From Paramacrobiotus metropolitanus (lineage: Eukaryota > Tardigrada > Eutardigrada > Parachela > Macrobiotidae): a DNA stretch of 64,000 nt. The position numbers and the translations under genes are program-made. Shown in pieces: positions 29,106 to 42,083 of the stretch; the stretch's first letter is position 1; every line of letters starts with the position of its first letter. The stretch spans positions 186,001 through 250,000 of the forward strand of contig NW_026570268.1 of the NCBI RefSeq assembly GCF_019649055.1, written 5' to 3'. The notes under the pieces were generated by a model, which saw nothing but the letters and a program-made list of their open reading frames with translations, did not search any database and had not been told where the DNA came from.

Positions 29106-30775
29106 TGATGTTTCGTCATTTTATCGTACGCGCTGTATTGTACGTATACTTGCTTAAAGAAGAAAAAGCGCCACCAAAAGGTTAGCGACGACTTACGTTA
29201 TGTCGCTGTAGGATGTAATAAAAAAACATTGAAATTCACCCGTTAAGAACTTTATATCGTGCGATTATACAATGGTATTCAAGGTAATCATCTGACAATA
29301 TTATATATTGAACGAACGGCAGAATCTTTTATTACGTATATCCACTCGGGACAAGACCAATCAAGCAACTAAAATTAATATTCAAAACGTACTATGTAGC
29401 AGCGCTGGTACTTTCATCGGCAGTTGCTACGGCATAATGGACATCACTCCCATTCACGAGAATACACATCACTGCACTTGTATACGTACGTGTACTTACA
29501 CTGAACACTACACACAACTTCTACAGTTTATATACGTATTGTATGCAGAGTTACTGTTCTAATAAATTTTGTGCATCCTCTTGAAACCAGCTACTCCTAC
29601 TGTCTCAAAGGCCACGTAAGATTACGAAAGGATGGACCGGAGCTTTACTTTGTTTGGGCAGATATACCGAATAAGGCCCCGGACGGCCAAGAAGCCATCA
29701 CACAGAATGAGGAAAACGAACAGAAGTTTTACGGTGCTGAACGTCAGGCGTTCGCGTAACAGATTCCCGAATTTATACCCATTTCCCTCATATTTCTTAA
29801 CAGCTGACAAATAAAACACGCTAATTAAAGGCACGTGCCGGGCGTCGTAACACGCGCACTCCTTTCTTTCCGCAGCATCATTTCCATTACTTTCACATGC
29901 AGGGAAGGAGCTGCATGAATAAATGATGCGACAATGGCCCCCTAATGGATATAATAACTTGTGGAAGCTCTGAAGCACATAACTTCCACTGCGTGATTCT
30001 TGACCAGCTGTTCTGCACGCTATTTGTGCACAGAAGTGATCTTTGTACATATATTGCGAACAACAGCGCATCCTGTTTCAGTAAAATTGAATGCAGGAGT
30101 TACCGTTATATGCAGCTAAACAACCTTGCAAACAACATTTGGAGCACATGCCGGCATACACAACGCTTGGCCAACAAGTACCACATATGTCAATGACCGC
30201 TTACGGTTTACGCATTAGACCTCAACAACTGGTATGGAGGAAGTTGCGGCATGCCGACCATTTTGCAGCGCTTGACGTTTATTAATGGCACCCTGGGGCG
30301 TAATTTGGGGGGTGGCGTTATTTTTCAAATACATATGATCTAGGAGAGGCCATAAATCCAATGGTTACCGTACCTGGTATGGTGGTTCTGAACTTCTGGT
30401 ATGCTTCCGGTATTTCACCAGGGTAATACGTATTTTTGCGTAAACTAGTTGCCAACGGCCGAGTTTCGTTTTGACCTTGAAATTTATCAACCCGACTTTT
30501 TTGTTTATTTCGGGCGGTTGTAATACTCATGTATTGAATTTGGTTTTGAGGCCGACATCTTAGTGGGTAGAAGCATGGAAAACCGAATCTCTCCGGCGTT
30601 TGGCGAAAAGTTCTTGATTTCATTTCATTTTAAACATAGGTTGTCAAATGCTTTTGAAAGTTGATTCTGATTTCTGAATATATTAGCACGGTATGCACAT
30701 TAACACATACTTTTATACTTGTATGATGTATGTACAGCTGCAAACTGATAATAATGCTTTATGCACTGAACTGCA
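29106..30775. other. 1.7 kb with no supported gene
   Basis: Only short open frames with unremarkable composition are seen, none with a recognisable domain or consistent splice sites. No structured RNA was identified. Confidence 0.3.
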
Positions 30776-30971
30776 GACGCATGTGACCGGCAAAAACGCC
30801 GTGCCCCCCTGCCACCATCCCCAAAACAGTAACCCTTTTGCCAGAATGGTGACACGGGGGACCTACCACGGAAAGCTGATTTTGAGGTCAATCGGTGACC
30901 TTTGAAAAACTGCCACCAGCGTTACCATAGCGTTACCAAAGGAAAACCACTGTGATAATCGGAGACGCAAG

Positions 30972-31262
30972 AGACATTATTGCCGGAACGAGTTTAGTGG
31001 TGTCCAGCATGGGGGACATCATTGCCGGTGCGAATTTAGTGTTGTCCGGCATGGGGGACATTATTGCCGGTGCGAATTTAGTGGTGTCCGGCATGGGGGA
31101 CATTATTGCCGGAACGAATTTAGTGGTGTCCGGCATGGGGGACATTATTGCCGGTGCGAATTTACTGGTGTCCGGCATGGGGGACATTATTGCCGGAACG
31201 AATTTAGTGGTGTTCGGCATGGGGGACATTATTGCCGGAACGAATTTCTTGGTGTCCGGCCC
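30972..31262. repeat. Left-arm array of F1, about seven 42-bp units
   Basis: The unit contains GGCATGGGGGACATTATTGC followed by CGG(A/T)(A/G)CGAATTTAGTGGTGTC-like sequence, about 42 bp, repeated about seven times with few differences. Its length is a multiple of three, so open frames on both strands here are artefacts. Confidence 0.9.
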
Positions 31263-31987
31263 TTGCTTGAGCCCAGCCCTTGCACTGCTGCTGATTGTTA
31301 CTGCTTGCCCTGCTTCATAGAATCTGGTTCCAAGGACGCAAAACTTCATGACTTTTTCTGGCGTTACTTCCGACACCCATGTCTTTCCTCTTTTGGGAGA
31401 TGCACTGTGTATCCCGGTAAATTCGAGCACAAAATTTTCTTGCTGTCACTACCTTTAAGGGAGAAAATGTTTGAGCTGGGACAACGACTAAAAGGGGTCG
31501 GGCTTGACATATTAAGCAAGAAAAGGTGAAACCTTAAACCTCAGAAAACTGAAAGAGCGTGAGCATCCTAAGGAATAAAAAAATGCAACATCCGAAATAC
31601 ATGAAACACAGGAAACACATGAATCACGTGAAACACGAAACGCAAGAAACACATGAAACACCTATGCAAGAAGGCGAAGCCCATGAAACATGAAGCGCAA
31701 AGCATGGAGAAGGAACATAAGAAAACCTATCAAGTAATAAGAACAGAAACCTGAAACAATGAAACACTGAAACATGAAACATGCACAACGAGACGTTTGA
31801 AAGCCTATTTATACTCGGGTGTAAGACCGTCACATCTCACGGAGCTGATAAACTTTCACGAGTATACACACTTTCACATCTCCGTCACAGTGCACGTGAC
31901 TGGGTTGGGAAGTATAAACACATAACCGGACAGTGTCCGGAAATTTGTTCAGTCAACTTTACGGACATCAAAATCCGGTTTCGTCCG
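31263..31987. other. F1 interior, low-complexity GAAACAC stretch
   Basis: Contains a purine-rich simple region at about 31,600-31,790 in which GAAACAC and CATGAAAC words recur. No gene is supported. Confidence 0.4.
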
Positions 31988-32380
31988 TCAAAATTCGAAA
32001 ACAGAACTGGTCCTAACGAAAATAGAACTGGTCCTGGTCAAATCTTTCTCCACCAGTCCTAACAAATGCTGATAACGTTCCTTGGTCATCCGAAAATGCT
32101 CATAATGACGTTCGGGATCATCAGCTCGCAGGTCGTTTACCATGGTACTCAGTTCAGTTTTTGCAGCTCGCTCTTTGTAAAATTTTCGCATATACAGTCG
32201 TCTCGGTAGCCTTCGCTTTTTCGATCGAGAACGCCTTCGGGCTAAGAGAAAAGCAATTCCCAAAACCAGGAAAGAATTATGAAAAACAGCGGCATCATAG
32301 GCAACCATTTTTGCGCCAAGCAGGAAAATGTTCAGGATATCAAAACGACTTGAAATTTTAAGAAATTTAATTTTTAGCAC
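31988..32380 (-). pseudogene. PIF/Harbinger-like nuclease N-terminal fragment inside F1
   Basis: From about 32,310 to 32,045 the translation reads as a basic R-R-R-x-R-S stretch, then a hydrophobic/charged helix, then D-P-E-R-H-Y-E-H-F-R-M-T-x-E-R-Y-x-x-L-L. This is the R-x-D/E..Y-x2-F-R-M-x3-x-F/Y-x2-L-L pattern at the start of HARBI1-like proteins. The DDE nuclease core that should follow is absent; the frame ends about 20 residues later. It is either a captured exon fragment or the remnant of F1's own source of transposase. Upstream codons in the frame are probably not part of it. Confidence 0.45.
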
Positions 32381-33607
32381 AAAATTTGAGTTTTTGACGA
32401 ACGTGACATCTGCTAAACCGGTGTGAGCGAGGGATCACTAGCGTTCACACTCGCAACGCTACGCCAACGGATTACGTGTCTGTGTTGTGTCTCGCTCTGA
32501 TTGGCTGACGGCTATAGCCGTTCATTGTTTGTGCCATGTGCGTGGGCAGGCCTAATGCGGCTGCGAGCAAACTGAATGCGGCTCTCCGATCGATGGTCGG
32601 CAGTATTGATTTTCTGTTGTCGGAACTTTCAATATCATTAAAGTTAGCAATTAGCGGTGCGACTTCGCGTGTTATTTTCGCTGTTCGCAATACATATCGC
32701 ATTGCTCACTACGCGGAATCAGTTCTGTTCTGGTTGCCGTATATAGATCACTTTGATCTATCATTATACCGGCTAGTATAACCAGAAAGCCGCTTTGTGA
32801 AAGCCCGTGACATAAGCCGGATCTAAGCAAGGTTTTCGGTTTTGTCCATGTTTTCTTTCGTACGTTCATTAGGACGTACATAAACTGCATTTCTGACGGA
32901 CGTAAAGGAAAATGTGACTGAAGTGAATGTGACTGAATGAAAATGTGACTGAATAGGCCTTTAGGTGACATGAAACAGGAAGCACGAAGTTAAAACATAA
33001 TAAACCGAACCAGAACCGTTTTTTTTAATTCCAAAGTATCTTTTCCATTGTACTGGTACAAAGGTCTGGTAAACCGGTAAAGTTTAATTTTACTATTAGA
33101 CAATTTGGGCAAAACTGCGACCGTAGCAGTACCAGTGACAGTAGCGCTATTTTCCTATAGTGCATCTATGGCGAAATAGCCGCTACTGTCATTGGTATTG
33201 CTACTGCTGCAACTTGCCCAACTTCTCTATTGTTAATAATTAATGCTTCATAGATAGACGAAGATTTTGTCCGTTATAATCGTCTGTATATGTGAGTGTT
33301 GCCAACAAAACATTCGGACGTTATAGATTGTACCAATATCATAAATGAACGCAGAAATTAATACCGCTACCAGTAGTATTACAAGGGACTAAATAATTTA
33401 ATAAGCAAGCAGCCGTTGCTTATCTTGAAAACCTCGTCTCAGTACTCAGTGGTACTAAGTTTAACACTGTACAGCAATGAGCTGGGGGCATTTCAGGAGC
33501 CAGAAAACATTATCACCTCTGCATCTCGGAACGTTTCCACGAAGAAGCAACAAAGAAAAAGACTTTGACACGGCAAACATTTTTGAAAAAAAAAACACTT
33601 TGACACA
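32381..33607. other. F1 interior with a hairpin at 33,118-33,212
   Basis: No gene is supported. At 33,118-33,212 the words GCAGTACCAGTGACAGTAGC and an imperfect inverted copy form a stem of about 40 bases around CTATAGTGCATCTATGG. This may be a small MITE. Confidence 0.45.
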
Positions 33608-34195
33608 CCCCATGCCGGACACCACTAAATTCATTCCGGCAATAATGTCCCCCATGCCGGACACCACTAAATTCATTCCGGCAATAATGTCCCACATGCC
33701 GGACACCACTAAATTCATTCCGGCAATAATGTCTCTCATGCCAGACACCACTAAATTCATTCCGGCAATAATGTCCCCATGCCAGACACCACTAAATTCA
33801 TTCCGGCAATAATGTCCCCCATGCCAGACACCACTAAATTCATTTCGGCAATAATGTCCCCCATGCCGGACACCACTTTATTTATTCCGGCAATAATGTC
33901 CCCCAAGCCGGACTCCACTTTATTCATTCCGGCAATAATGTCCCCCATGCCGGACACCACTTTATTCATTCCGGCAATAATGTCCCCCATGCCAGACACC
34001 ACTAAATTCATTCCGGCAATAATGTCCCCCCATGCCGGACACCACTAATTTCATTCCGGCAATACATTCCGGCAATAATGTCCCCCTTGCCAGACACCAC
34101 TAAATTCATTCCGGCAATAATGTCCCCCATGCCGGACACCACTTTATTCATTCCGGCAATAATGTCCCCCATGCCGCACACGACAAATTTTATTG
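33608..34195. repeat. Right-arm array of F1, about fourteen 42-bp units, inverted
   Basis: Reverse complement of the left-arm unit (ATGCCGGACACCACTAAATT...GGCAATAATGTCCCCC), about 14 copies with scattered substitutions and one partial unit near 34,060-34,080. It is twice as long as the left array. Confidence 0.9.
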
Positions 34196-34617
34196 CCGCA
34201 GTCTGTCCCTACATTATACAACTTTCGCAGTTGTTTTTGACTGGTAACGCTGTGGTAACGCTGGTGGCAGTTTTTCAAAGGTCACGGATTGACCTGCAAA
34301 TCAGCTTTCGTTCTAGGTCCCTCGTGTCACCATTCTGGCCAAAGGGTTACCGTTTTGGCAATGGTGGCAGGGGGGACACGGCAAAAATGTCCGGGGGGAC
34401 AGGGGGGACATTTTTGCCGGTCACAGACGCATACTTGGACAGTCCAATGTACCAGAGAAAAAACAATACAACTTCCAGAACCCCGGCTGCGTGCGTTTGG
34501 CGGTAGGAAGCGGCTACTGCCTCGTGCAACCGAACAAACTTTTATTAAGCAAACGCAAAATAACACCAAAAAAGAACAGCAGGGTCGGCAAAAACAGAAA
34601 CACTAACCATTATCCAA

Positions 34618-37600
34618 CTATTCTGGCTCGTCCGCTACGTCAAAGCGCAAGCGCTCAACAGGATCGTCTACCGACAAGCTTTCGTCGCTCCTGCAGTGGC
34701 CGCACAGCCAATTTTTGTCCAGTGGCCGCGGATCCTTCAGTTGCTGCACACAACTGCTATGAAACAGCTTTATGACACACAGTCTATTTGCGCACTTAAT
34801 CATAGGGTCCGTATGAAACGCATCCAAGAATTCTGTTGGCATCTTTGGCATGCGACAGTAGCAATGGATCTGGACAATTTTCGCTTTTTCCCAGCTTGAC
34901 CGAATCGTGCAGCTGTAAGCGCGGTCAGGCGCTGACGGAAACCCGTTTCCTCCGGCAAACGTTCCAGCTTCAAACCTCTCAACTAGATACTCCCGGCATT
35001 TCATAAACGGCTGCTCACTGTTCTGCAACAAAAGCAAGGAGCACAGGTTAAGTATTTCCCTCGGCTGTAATGCTTATGGCTCGGGGCTGGTCTATCACCG
35101 TAGATAACACGGTTTTTATACAGCACTAGAAATTAGTATAAAATTACTAGAACAAACTTTTCCCTAAGTACAATTTTACACCATTACAATTTTAATTTTA
35201 ATATGGAAGATAATTTGTGAATCCAAGCTCGCTGAAAAGGAATGAAGACCGGCGTTGTCATTCGGCTAAGGAGTTCATTGCCGAATCGCTTCCTGCTTGC
35301 AAAGCTGCGAGCGAAAGGAGCGATTTTCTGCAGCCGTTTAGGCTAAACAAATCAACACGGTGCCCGAAATGATCAAGAAAAAAGGCAACAAACATGTTTA
35401 TGGAAGACAAAAATTTTGATCTTCTGCTCTTCATCACAAATGCATCAGCAATACTGCTACTATCTGTAGATTGTCGAAAGCACACCGGCAGTTTGCTGAC
35501 CGCTATCTTGCTAACTCACAGGATATTTAGCTTGAAATTTGAAAAAAGATCGACTACCGACATAAAGCTGAGCGACTATTGCTGAACGTCAATAATTTCT
35601 TGAAACCTAAGGAAAAAACTAGACAATCAAAAATGCATCAGCATTAAAAATACCACAGTGAAGCTGCTGTGGACATAGTACAGTAGTAAATACTGGTCAG
35701 TCGCGCCAAGTATGGACAGATGCACAAAGTAAATTTTAATATATTTCTGTAAGTGGATTTAACATTAACTTTGCACCTTTCTTGTGTAACTTTCTCGTTG
35801 CGGACAAACAATAATAAAACCGGAGTCTTCTAACGTGTTCGTAGGGGGCGGGGTGGAGCTTAAGGAAGGAGGGTAGCGGGCGTTTTTCGGGTGTTTATAA
35901 CTGCCCTTCTAAAAAATTCAGGAGGTGATATTTTTGTAAGGACTTTTTCAAAACCTGTTGAGTGACTTAAAAGGTGTCCTATGTGGGTAAGCAAAAGAAT
36001 CTTGCGCTATCCGTGCTCTTGGAAATTTTGAAAACAGATGTATCGCCCATAGACCTGTATGTTAAAAGCCACCTTCAAAAGAATGTGGTTGCCTGGAGCG
36101 CGGCTCGCGTTGGGTAAGATGTTAGCAGTTTAAAGAAAGGTAGAAAAGTACCTTTGTATGACCACTTCATTATGGTAGTTCTCAAGTTCTCAACCACTCA
36201 CAATTTTTAAAAGAATACTGACTTATCATGAATAATTCTTATTAAGCAGTGCGATGTTTGTGAAAAAATTTAAAGGTAAAATTCGGCTGCCGATTCCTGC
36301 AAATTAGCTTCTAGTGCAGAAATATGACTAAGAAAGTCGCTGCAGATAAAGAATAATCATAAAATAATAACGGAAGCATTTTGAGTTCAACGGTGGCAGC
36401 TGAGAATTTTCTGTTACTGTCCACACTTGGTGCGACCGACGTGTAAACTGATTGCGCGATATCTTAAATTTTAAAAGATGCTTATGAAATTGATGGAGAT
36501 TCCTACAATATTCAGACAGGTTGGGAAAGGTTGCCTCATTCAGTAAAGGTACCTTGTTCACCTGATGTGCATAGACGTGTATTACTTTGTGCAGTACAGA
36601 GGTCATTTAAGGTGGAAATGCTTTCGCGTATCACAGCTGCCCAATAAGCTGAGTTTGTACTACGCTAATTCTTGCCAATGCCTGGTTGTCCTGTCTACGG
36701 TACATGAACTGGGGATGCGTTTCTATACATACTATAACTAAATATAAAACCCACCTTCTGCAAGTCGAACGTCATGTGTGTCGGATCCTGATTTTTACAC
36801 AGAAGGTCGCAGTAGGCTATCGAATAGACTCCGCAGCCTTTGCCGTTGCGTTGTTTCTGCACCATTGGGCTATACAATCTGATTTCTTCAAACGCAGGAG
36901 GAAGCTGCATGATCGAAGCGATCGCCTGCTTCATAAACGTTGTTATGGACATTTCAAGGCTATCGAACACATTAACGTAATTTTCCGGTCCGGTGTGAAC
37001 GTTAGTAACGGTGACCCAGTGGTTTCCTCCTCTGTTAAAGATTTGAATCTTCCTCAAATCTGAGTTGTCCGGATTGAACCATTTTTGCATAGCGTTTCCT
37101 CTCCAGACTTTGATTATGCTTCGCGCTCTTTCTTTCTGATCTGGGCTTAGTCGCGGTTTGGAGTCGAGTTCAAACGTGTTGAAAAAACCGAGATGAACAA
37201 ATCCGCCAATATTTGGATTTTCGTGTTGCATAATACTTAGTGCAGCAGTGCATATTGTATCGTCAATCCATCCTCCTTCCGTTTCTTCCAGTATTCGTCC
37301 CCGTTGCAAAAAGCCCAAATGTATTCCTTGGCAGGTTATCCAGTTGCAGTTTTTGGTCAAAGAGCAATCTATCAAAACGGTGAAAGATTTTTTCCCTAAT
37401 TTTTGCAAACCGCAGAAAAATCAACAGTAAAAATGCGTTTGTGAGCGAAAGTTTTCTTCCTTGCTGACGTATAACGTACAGTATACGAATTACTTTATGT
37501 GTACAAAGACTTGATTTCTGATTAAATAAGGTATTGTCTGACGATGTGTACTAGTACCAATATTCTAACGTAACAGTGGTAAGGTCGATGCTGCACGGGA

Positions 37601-40600
37601 AAACACGGGTGCTGGCTGTGTGCACGGGTGACCTTTTTGAGTGCGCACGGCTGTGTGCTGTGCCGCTGTGTGCACGGTTTTTCCAAATTTAACTTTTCAG
37701 GACTTTCGAATTTTGATCGTAAAATTTCTAGTTTTCCAGGTCTATTCAACCGCAGCAGGTTTTTCGACCGGTTTCTGACATATTTTTTCATGTGCGTAAT
37801 CTAGAATTTATTACAGATACTTTGTTTTACGGCTCATAACGTTTCTACGTGGCTTGATGCAAGCGAAAATGGTGTCGATGGTGTCGTTCGCATGCTTCAT
37901 AAGCTGCCACCTAGTGTGTTCGCGTCAGACCCTGCTCAAAAGTGGCCGTTCCAGGATCCATCCCAAAAACGAACGCGGTAGCCGTGGCTATATGACAGAA
38001 ATTCTCACGTGGCCATATTAAAGAAATGGCTATACCTATTACAAAAATTCTCATGGAAAAGATATTACATGGAATCTCACGTTTCCGACTCTTCTTACTG
38101 TGACTTTTACGTTTCAAGAACATAATAGTTCATGGAGCTGCACTAACAAACAATAGCTTGTCGTCGTAACATCAGTGCTTGCGGTAGGTACTTAGCCGCA
38201 TTTTTGTCGAAAAATTATGATAAGTTGTAATGATATACAAAATTTTAAGTCAATACACCTTTCAATTTAAAAAAATTTTGATAATTTGCCCGTGCACGAA
38301 ACCAATCCCGTGTCCACAGCCAACACACGTTCCCAAACTCCGTGCGCGCAGCCAACACCCGTGCGGACCCAAAAATATCACTCGGGCTTACCAGTGCACG
38401 CGGCCATAATGTTATCGTAAAGTGCTAGCAAACTGTCTAGAAATCGGTTTTCACACCAGTTTTAACAGCTTTTACTTGAAGCTGGTACACGTACAAATAA
38501 CACGAGTTCATAGGGTCAAGACATGCTCGCAAGATTACGAATATTTCTACAGACAATGCTTAAAATTTCCATTTGCTAAACGATAAATGCTAAAATTCGA
38601 AAGTGCGACTCGCAAATTCTGCTGCCGGAAGCTAGTTTGTGCTTTCCTTCTGCAAAGGAAACATAAGGTAGGACGTTGTCACAGTGTTCTGCTTTGTGAA
38701 ATTTATACAGTGAATGCAACTATGGAAGCTGCTGTCGTGGCTGTAGCAATAGCTAGTAATTTTTAAGCCTTTTTTACTGGTGGTAGATGGAAAAAAAACC
38801 GCTTCGGTTTCTCCCATATTTCGGTCACTGTAGGTGTAGTGATTCATATTTCGGTCTCCTGGTTATTAAGTTTCCTGGCAAATCAAAATCGACAGAGATG
38901 ATTGTTTTTTTTCCGTAAAAACAACACCTAAAATTTGAAGCATAAAAACGATAAATTTTCATACAATACGAAACAGTTAACAGAGAGGTCATTTCCATTC
39001 AGATTCCAGGTGTGACTGGGACCAAACAGTGAACCGTCAGTGTGCAGTTCAGGAAAATGTTATGAAAATGTTAATTACAAAAGAAATCGCTTCACACTGG
39101 AGATAGAGAATAAATTCAATTTTTGACCGAACATCAGTAAAACTAAAGCACTTTATAGGATAAAATAAGAAGAGACAAAAATGTTACCACTAACACTTTA
39201 ATCAATAAAACAAAGAAAGAGAAAAAAATAAGACCTGAAAGGGTTTGGTAATGTGTCCCGTTGAAAGCAGCCAAAAGTATGGCAAATAATCACCGGTTTG
39301 TGTGATTAGCAGCTATTCAAGCTCCAAAATAGTGCCCAATATGAAACTGTACACTCAAAGTGACCGAAATATTAGACGGGGAGAAGTCTTTACGATTCTT
39401 TACGATGGCTAGAGCGATATGATAAACATGCGGAAATTACAGCCTTTATGGATAGCGCTTACCGCCAACACCGACACCATAGCGGGCTGCCTCCCTATAC
39501 CAATGCTGAACAACTGTCCACTCAACTATGCCATGCGCCTTGGTTCCCAAGTTTCCCAGATTCCGGAAAAAGTTTCGCCAACCGCGGTCATCTGTTGGAT
39601 ATTTGATGTCTGCGCGCAAATCGTCCATCCTAAGCATCCCTCTGATTTCACTGCTTGATGGATTACCTTGCGCTGTCGCTATTACTTGTGTAATCGCGTT
39701 GGTAGAAAAATACTGAGAAAGCTTCTTTAGGGATTCGAGTACGTTTATCTCATTTTGTCCGTTTCCTTCTTCGAACAGAACTTCATCGGCATCACTTTGT
39801 TCTCCTCGCAATTGTACTCCATCAGGAACTGCTGGTGATACGCTGTAAGATGTGACATCAAAGTTGACTGGAATTTGCGTGCTTTCATTAATCTGTAACC
39901 AAGTGTTCTTATTAATTACCTTGTAAAACAGCGCAAATCTACCGTTTTTTTTTAAAATCTGCTCTTATTCACCAAATCTGCTGCTTCGCGGCGTGCCCTT
40001 TTCGCCTTTTTGCCGGGAGTGTTAAACTTCAGTTTTCTTTTTCCGCCTTTTGGCCGCCCGGGAGGTTGCGTGGCCATGCCCACGAGTTTAAATGGCAACT
40101 CCTTATACGGATCCAGATTTCCACTGTTGGATGCTACCTCCACAGCGCCCGTTCCATCGCGTCTGCTCGTTAACGCATCTGCAAAGTATACAAGGTACAA
40201 AAGGTTTATTAAGGCACTTTGTTGCAACAGTAACACTAGTAAATGCCCCCACTCAAATTTTTAAGAACGAGAGAAAGTTGGGAGTCACGCTTACAAGCTA
40301 TAATTTGAAGGAGGTCATTTATAATAAAAAACGACGGAAACAGCTTTGTCAATTTACCATCCGCCGAGTTGCCGGCCAATTGCAACTCTTATCTTGGCAC
40401 GGCACTCGCAAGTTTGCAACGAGTAATATTTTCGATCAGTAACTAAAGCAGTATCTAAGAGTCATTTTACTTGTTTTCTTATGTTTTAATTAACATCAGC
40501 TGTTTTGATTGTAGGCATCCTAATGGGGAAGCTGTAATGACAATTTCGTCGATTTCTCGAGAAGTGGTCCCTGACTTTTTAATTAGGCCGGAGACAATCT

Positions 40601-41800
40601 TGGCAAAGGCAGATTCTGTGCTGATTACTTTAGTGCAGCTTTAGCAGTTATTTAAAGAAATGGTAATGGTCTTGTAATACCATTGCATGATATCGCTAAC
40701 GCAACCAGTACCATTTCCAAGAACACTGCCATGTTAGTTGTATGCATCACTACTGGTACCACTACAATTACATATTATCGCTACCAGTATCACAAGCAGT
40801 ACCAGTAACGTTAATACTACTTGTGTTTGCGGCTTTTTGTTTCAAATCGCACTTACGCTTAAAAAAATGTAAGCAGCTAAACCCACGGGGACACCGGTGC
40901 AATCAGCCGTTGCCCGTGTTTTCACAGGCACACATCAATCACCTCATTACCGACAGATGGCCGGGCTCAAGAAACTAAGATTTCAGTAAAAGGGACTGGT
41001 TAGAAATGCGCAGGTATGGATGATATTTGTTACGTTTGCGTCGGCGAATTATAAAATACTTCCAAAACTTGCGCGTAATTTGCAAACGAAAACAGAGTTT
41101 TTTTAGAAAAGTATGGCCTATAATATTACCTTGACCAAGGCTGATTTCCGCATCTCGGCACGGTTCCACATTAGCGGGCTCCACAAGCTGGGCAACTGTT
41201 GCAGTCGTACACTCTGGAACCGTTTGAGCGGTGGCATTTTCAGTCACTTCGTGCAGTAGTTCAGCAGTTTCACTTTCCGGTAAAATCAGTCTTGTGGAAT
41301 CGTCAGAAGGCTGAGGTCTTGACGCGGTAATCACTGTAACCGCAATGTTTTCAGCAGGAACGCCATCTTTAATTGCCTTTTCCAGCTTGTTTAGCAAATC
41401 AATATATCCATTGTAGCGCTTTCCCGCAAAAACTGCTACATAAGAGCATATTTCTTTCGCTTTGGTAAGTGCCAAATTGAAACGAGCTTCGCGCGATAGC
41501 GCGTGTTTGGCGACCATTTCGCTATCCACGAAGTTTTCCAGATCTGCGTCATCAAAATGAGATGCGGCATGAACTACCAGTGCTGAGCGCAAAAATGCAC
41601 TGCGCATGCACCATTGTAAAGTACATGTAGCGAATCATTTTCATTGGACTATAAATTCCTCTAATCTTGGGCGCCCATTTTTTATTGGTTGTCTGACTGA
41701 CTAGGTCTCCCGTCTCCTGCTGCACGGTCATTAAGTCGTCAACGTGGGATTTAAAGGGCGTTGTCGTTGCTTGAAACCTAAAACGTAGAAACGAAGGCAT
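34618..41800 (-). CDS. Ulp1/C48-type cysteine protease with C-terminal PHD finger, multi-exon
   Basis: Exons recognised from the 5' side: 41,800-41,552 joined or frameshifted into 41,607-41,130 (helical; donor GTAATA), 40,178-39,952 (ends with G-R-P-K-G-G-K, an AT-hook-like basic part), possibly 39,811-39,446, 37,408-36,755 (protease), and 35,022-34,618 (PHD). The protease domain has N-H-W-V-T-V, N-V-F-D-S-L, Q-K-Q and G-K-G-C-G-V-Y, giving the His, Asp, Gln and Cys of the SUMO-protease fold. Donor 36,754 and acceptor 35,023 agree in phase. The PHD finger has C-Y-C, then C-A-N-R-L-C, F-H-S-S-C and W-L-C-G-H-C. Ulp1 plus PHD proteins of this layout are, to my knowledge, often transposon-derived in invertebrates. 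The overlap at 41,552-41,607 needs a one-base frame change. Exact 5' structure is uncertain. Confidence 0.6.
35040..36694. other. Large intron of the Ulp1-PHD gene
   Basis: Between the protease and PHD exons. No coding segment, repeat or RNA gene was recognised in it. Confidence 0.4.
37585..38405. repeat. Imperfect inverted-repeat element with GTGCACGG-rich ends
   Basis: The left end (37,590-37,680) carries CACGGGTGCTGGCTGTGTGC and several GTGCACGG words. The right end (38,288-38,405) carries the inverted counterparts with about 80% similarity by eye. The interior has no gene. It is probably a non-autonomous element lying in an intron of the Ulp1-PHD gene. Edges are approximate. Confidence 0.4.
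38406..39445. other. Intronic sequence, nothing recognised
   Basis: AT-rich, without supported exons or repeats. Confidence 0.3.
40237..40974. other. Intronic sequence with short GTACCAGT-like words
   Basis: Words such as ACCAGTACCA and GGTACCACT recur at 40,700-40,810 and resemble those in the hairpin at 33,118. No exon is supported. Confidence 0.3.
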
Positions 41801-42083
41801 TTACGGTAAGCAAAAAATTCGCAACGTGAAGGCCATTATATGTACCACAGAATACATGCACTGCTTGTACAGTACAGTAGATCTTGAAGTAACAGACAAC
41901 TTTTACAGTGCTTACATGAAAATGCAGATCTGTATACACGTATGTAACCGTCCCAAACGACCGGTCGTCTGAGACGACCGCCGGTCGTTTCAGCCTCTAA
42001 ACCGTCCGAAACGACCGGGGGCCGCCAAAACGACCGCCGAAAATTTTGCCCTACCAGTTTTTTTCGCTCTTTCAGTCGCAAAC

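Larger units (their letters stand above)
30782..34425. mobile_element. Foldback-type transposon F1 (3.64 kb)
   Basis: The ends are inverted: TGTGACCGGCAAAAA at 30,782 and its complement ending at 34,425. They are flanked by a perfect 6-bp duplication, GACGCA, at 30,776-30,781 and 34,426-34,431. The arms are long. Each has an outer unique part (with the shared words GCCAGAATGGTGACAC and CCACCAGCGTTACC) and an inner array of 42-bp repeats in opposite orientation. This is the arrangement of foldback elements. No complete transposase is inside. The left arm is about 480 bases and the right about 820 bases. Termini and target-site length match element F2 at 41,943, so they form one family. Confidence 0.85.

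Noticed and set aside
29622-30071. 149-residue minus-strand open frame
   Set aside because: No domain, unremarkable composition and no splice support; probably chance.
30933-34048. Open frames MGDIIAGTNLVVSG and MPDTTKFIPAI repeats on both strands
   Set aside because: Produced by the 42-bp arrays, whose unit length is a multiple of three.
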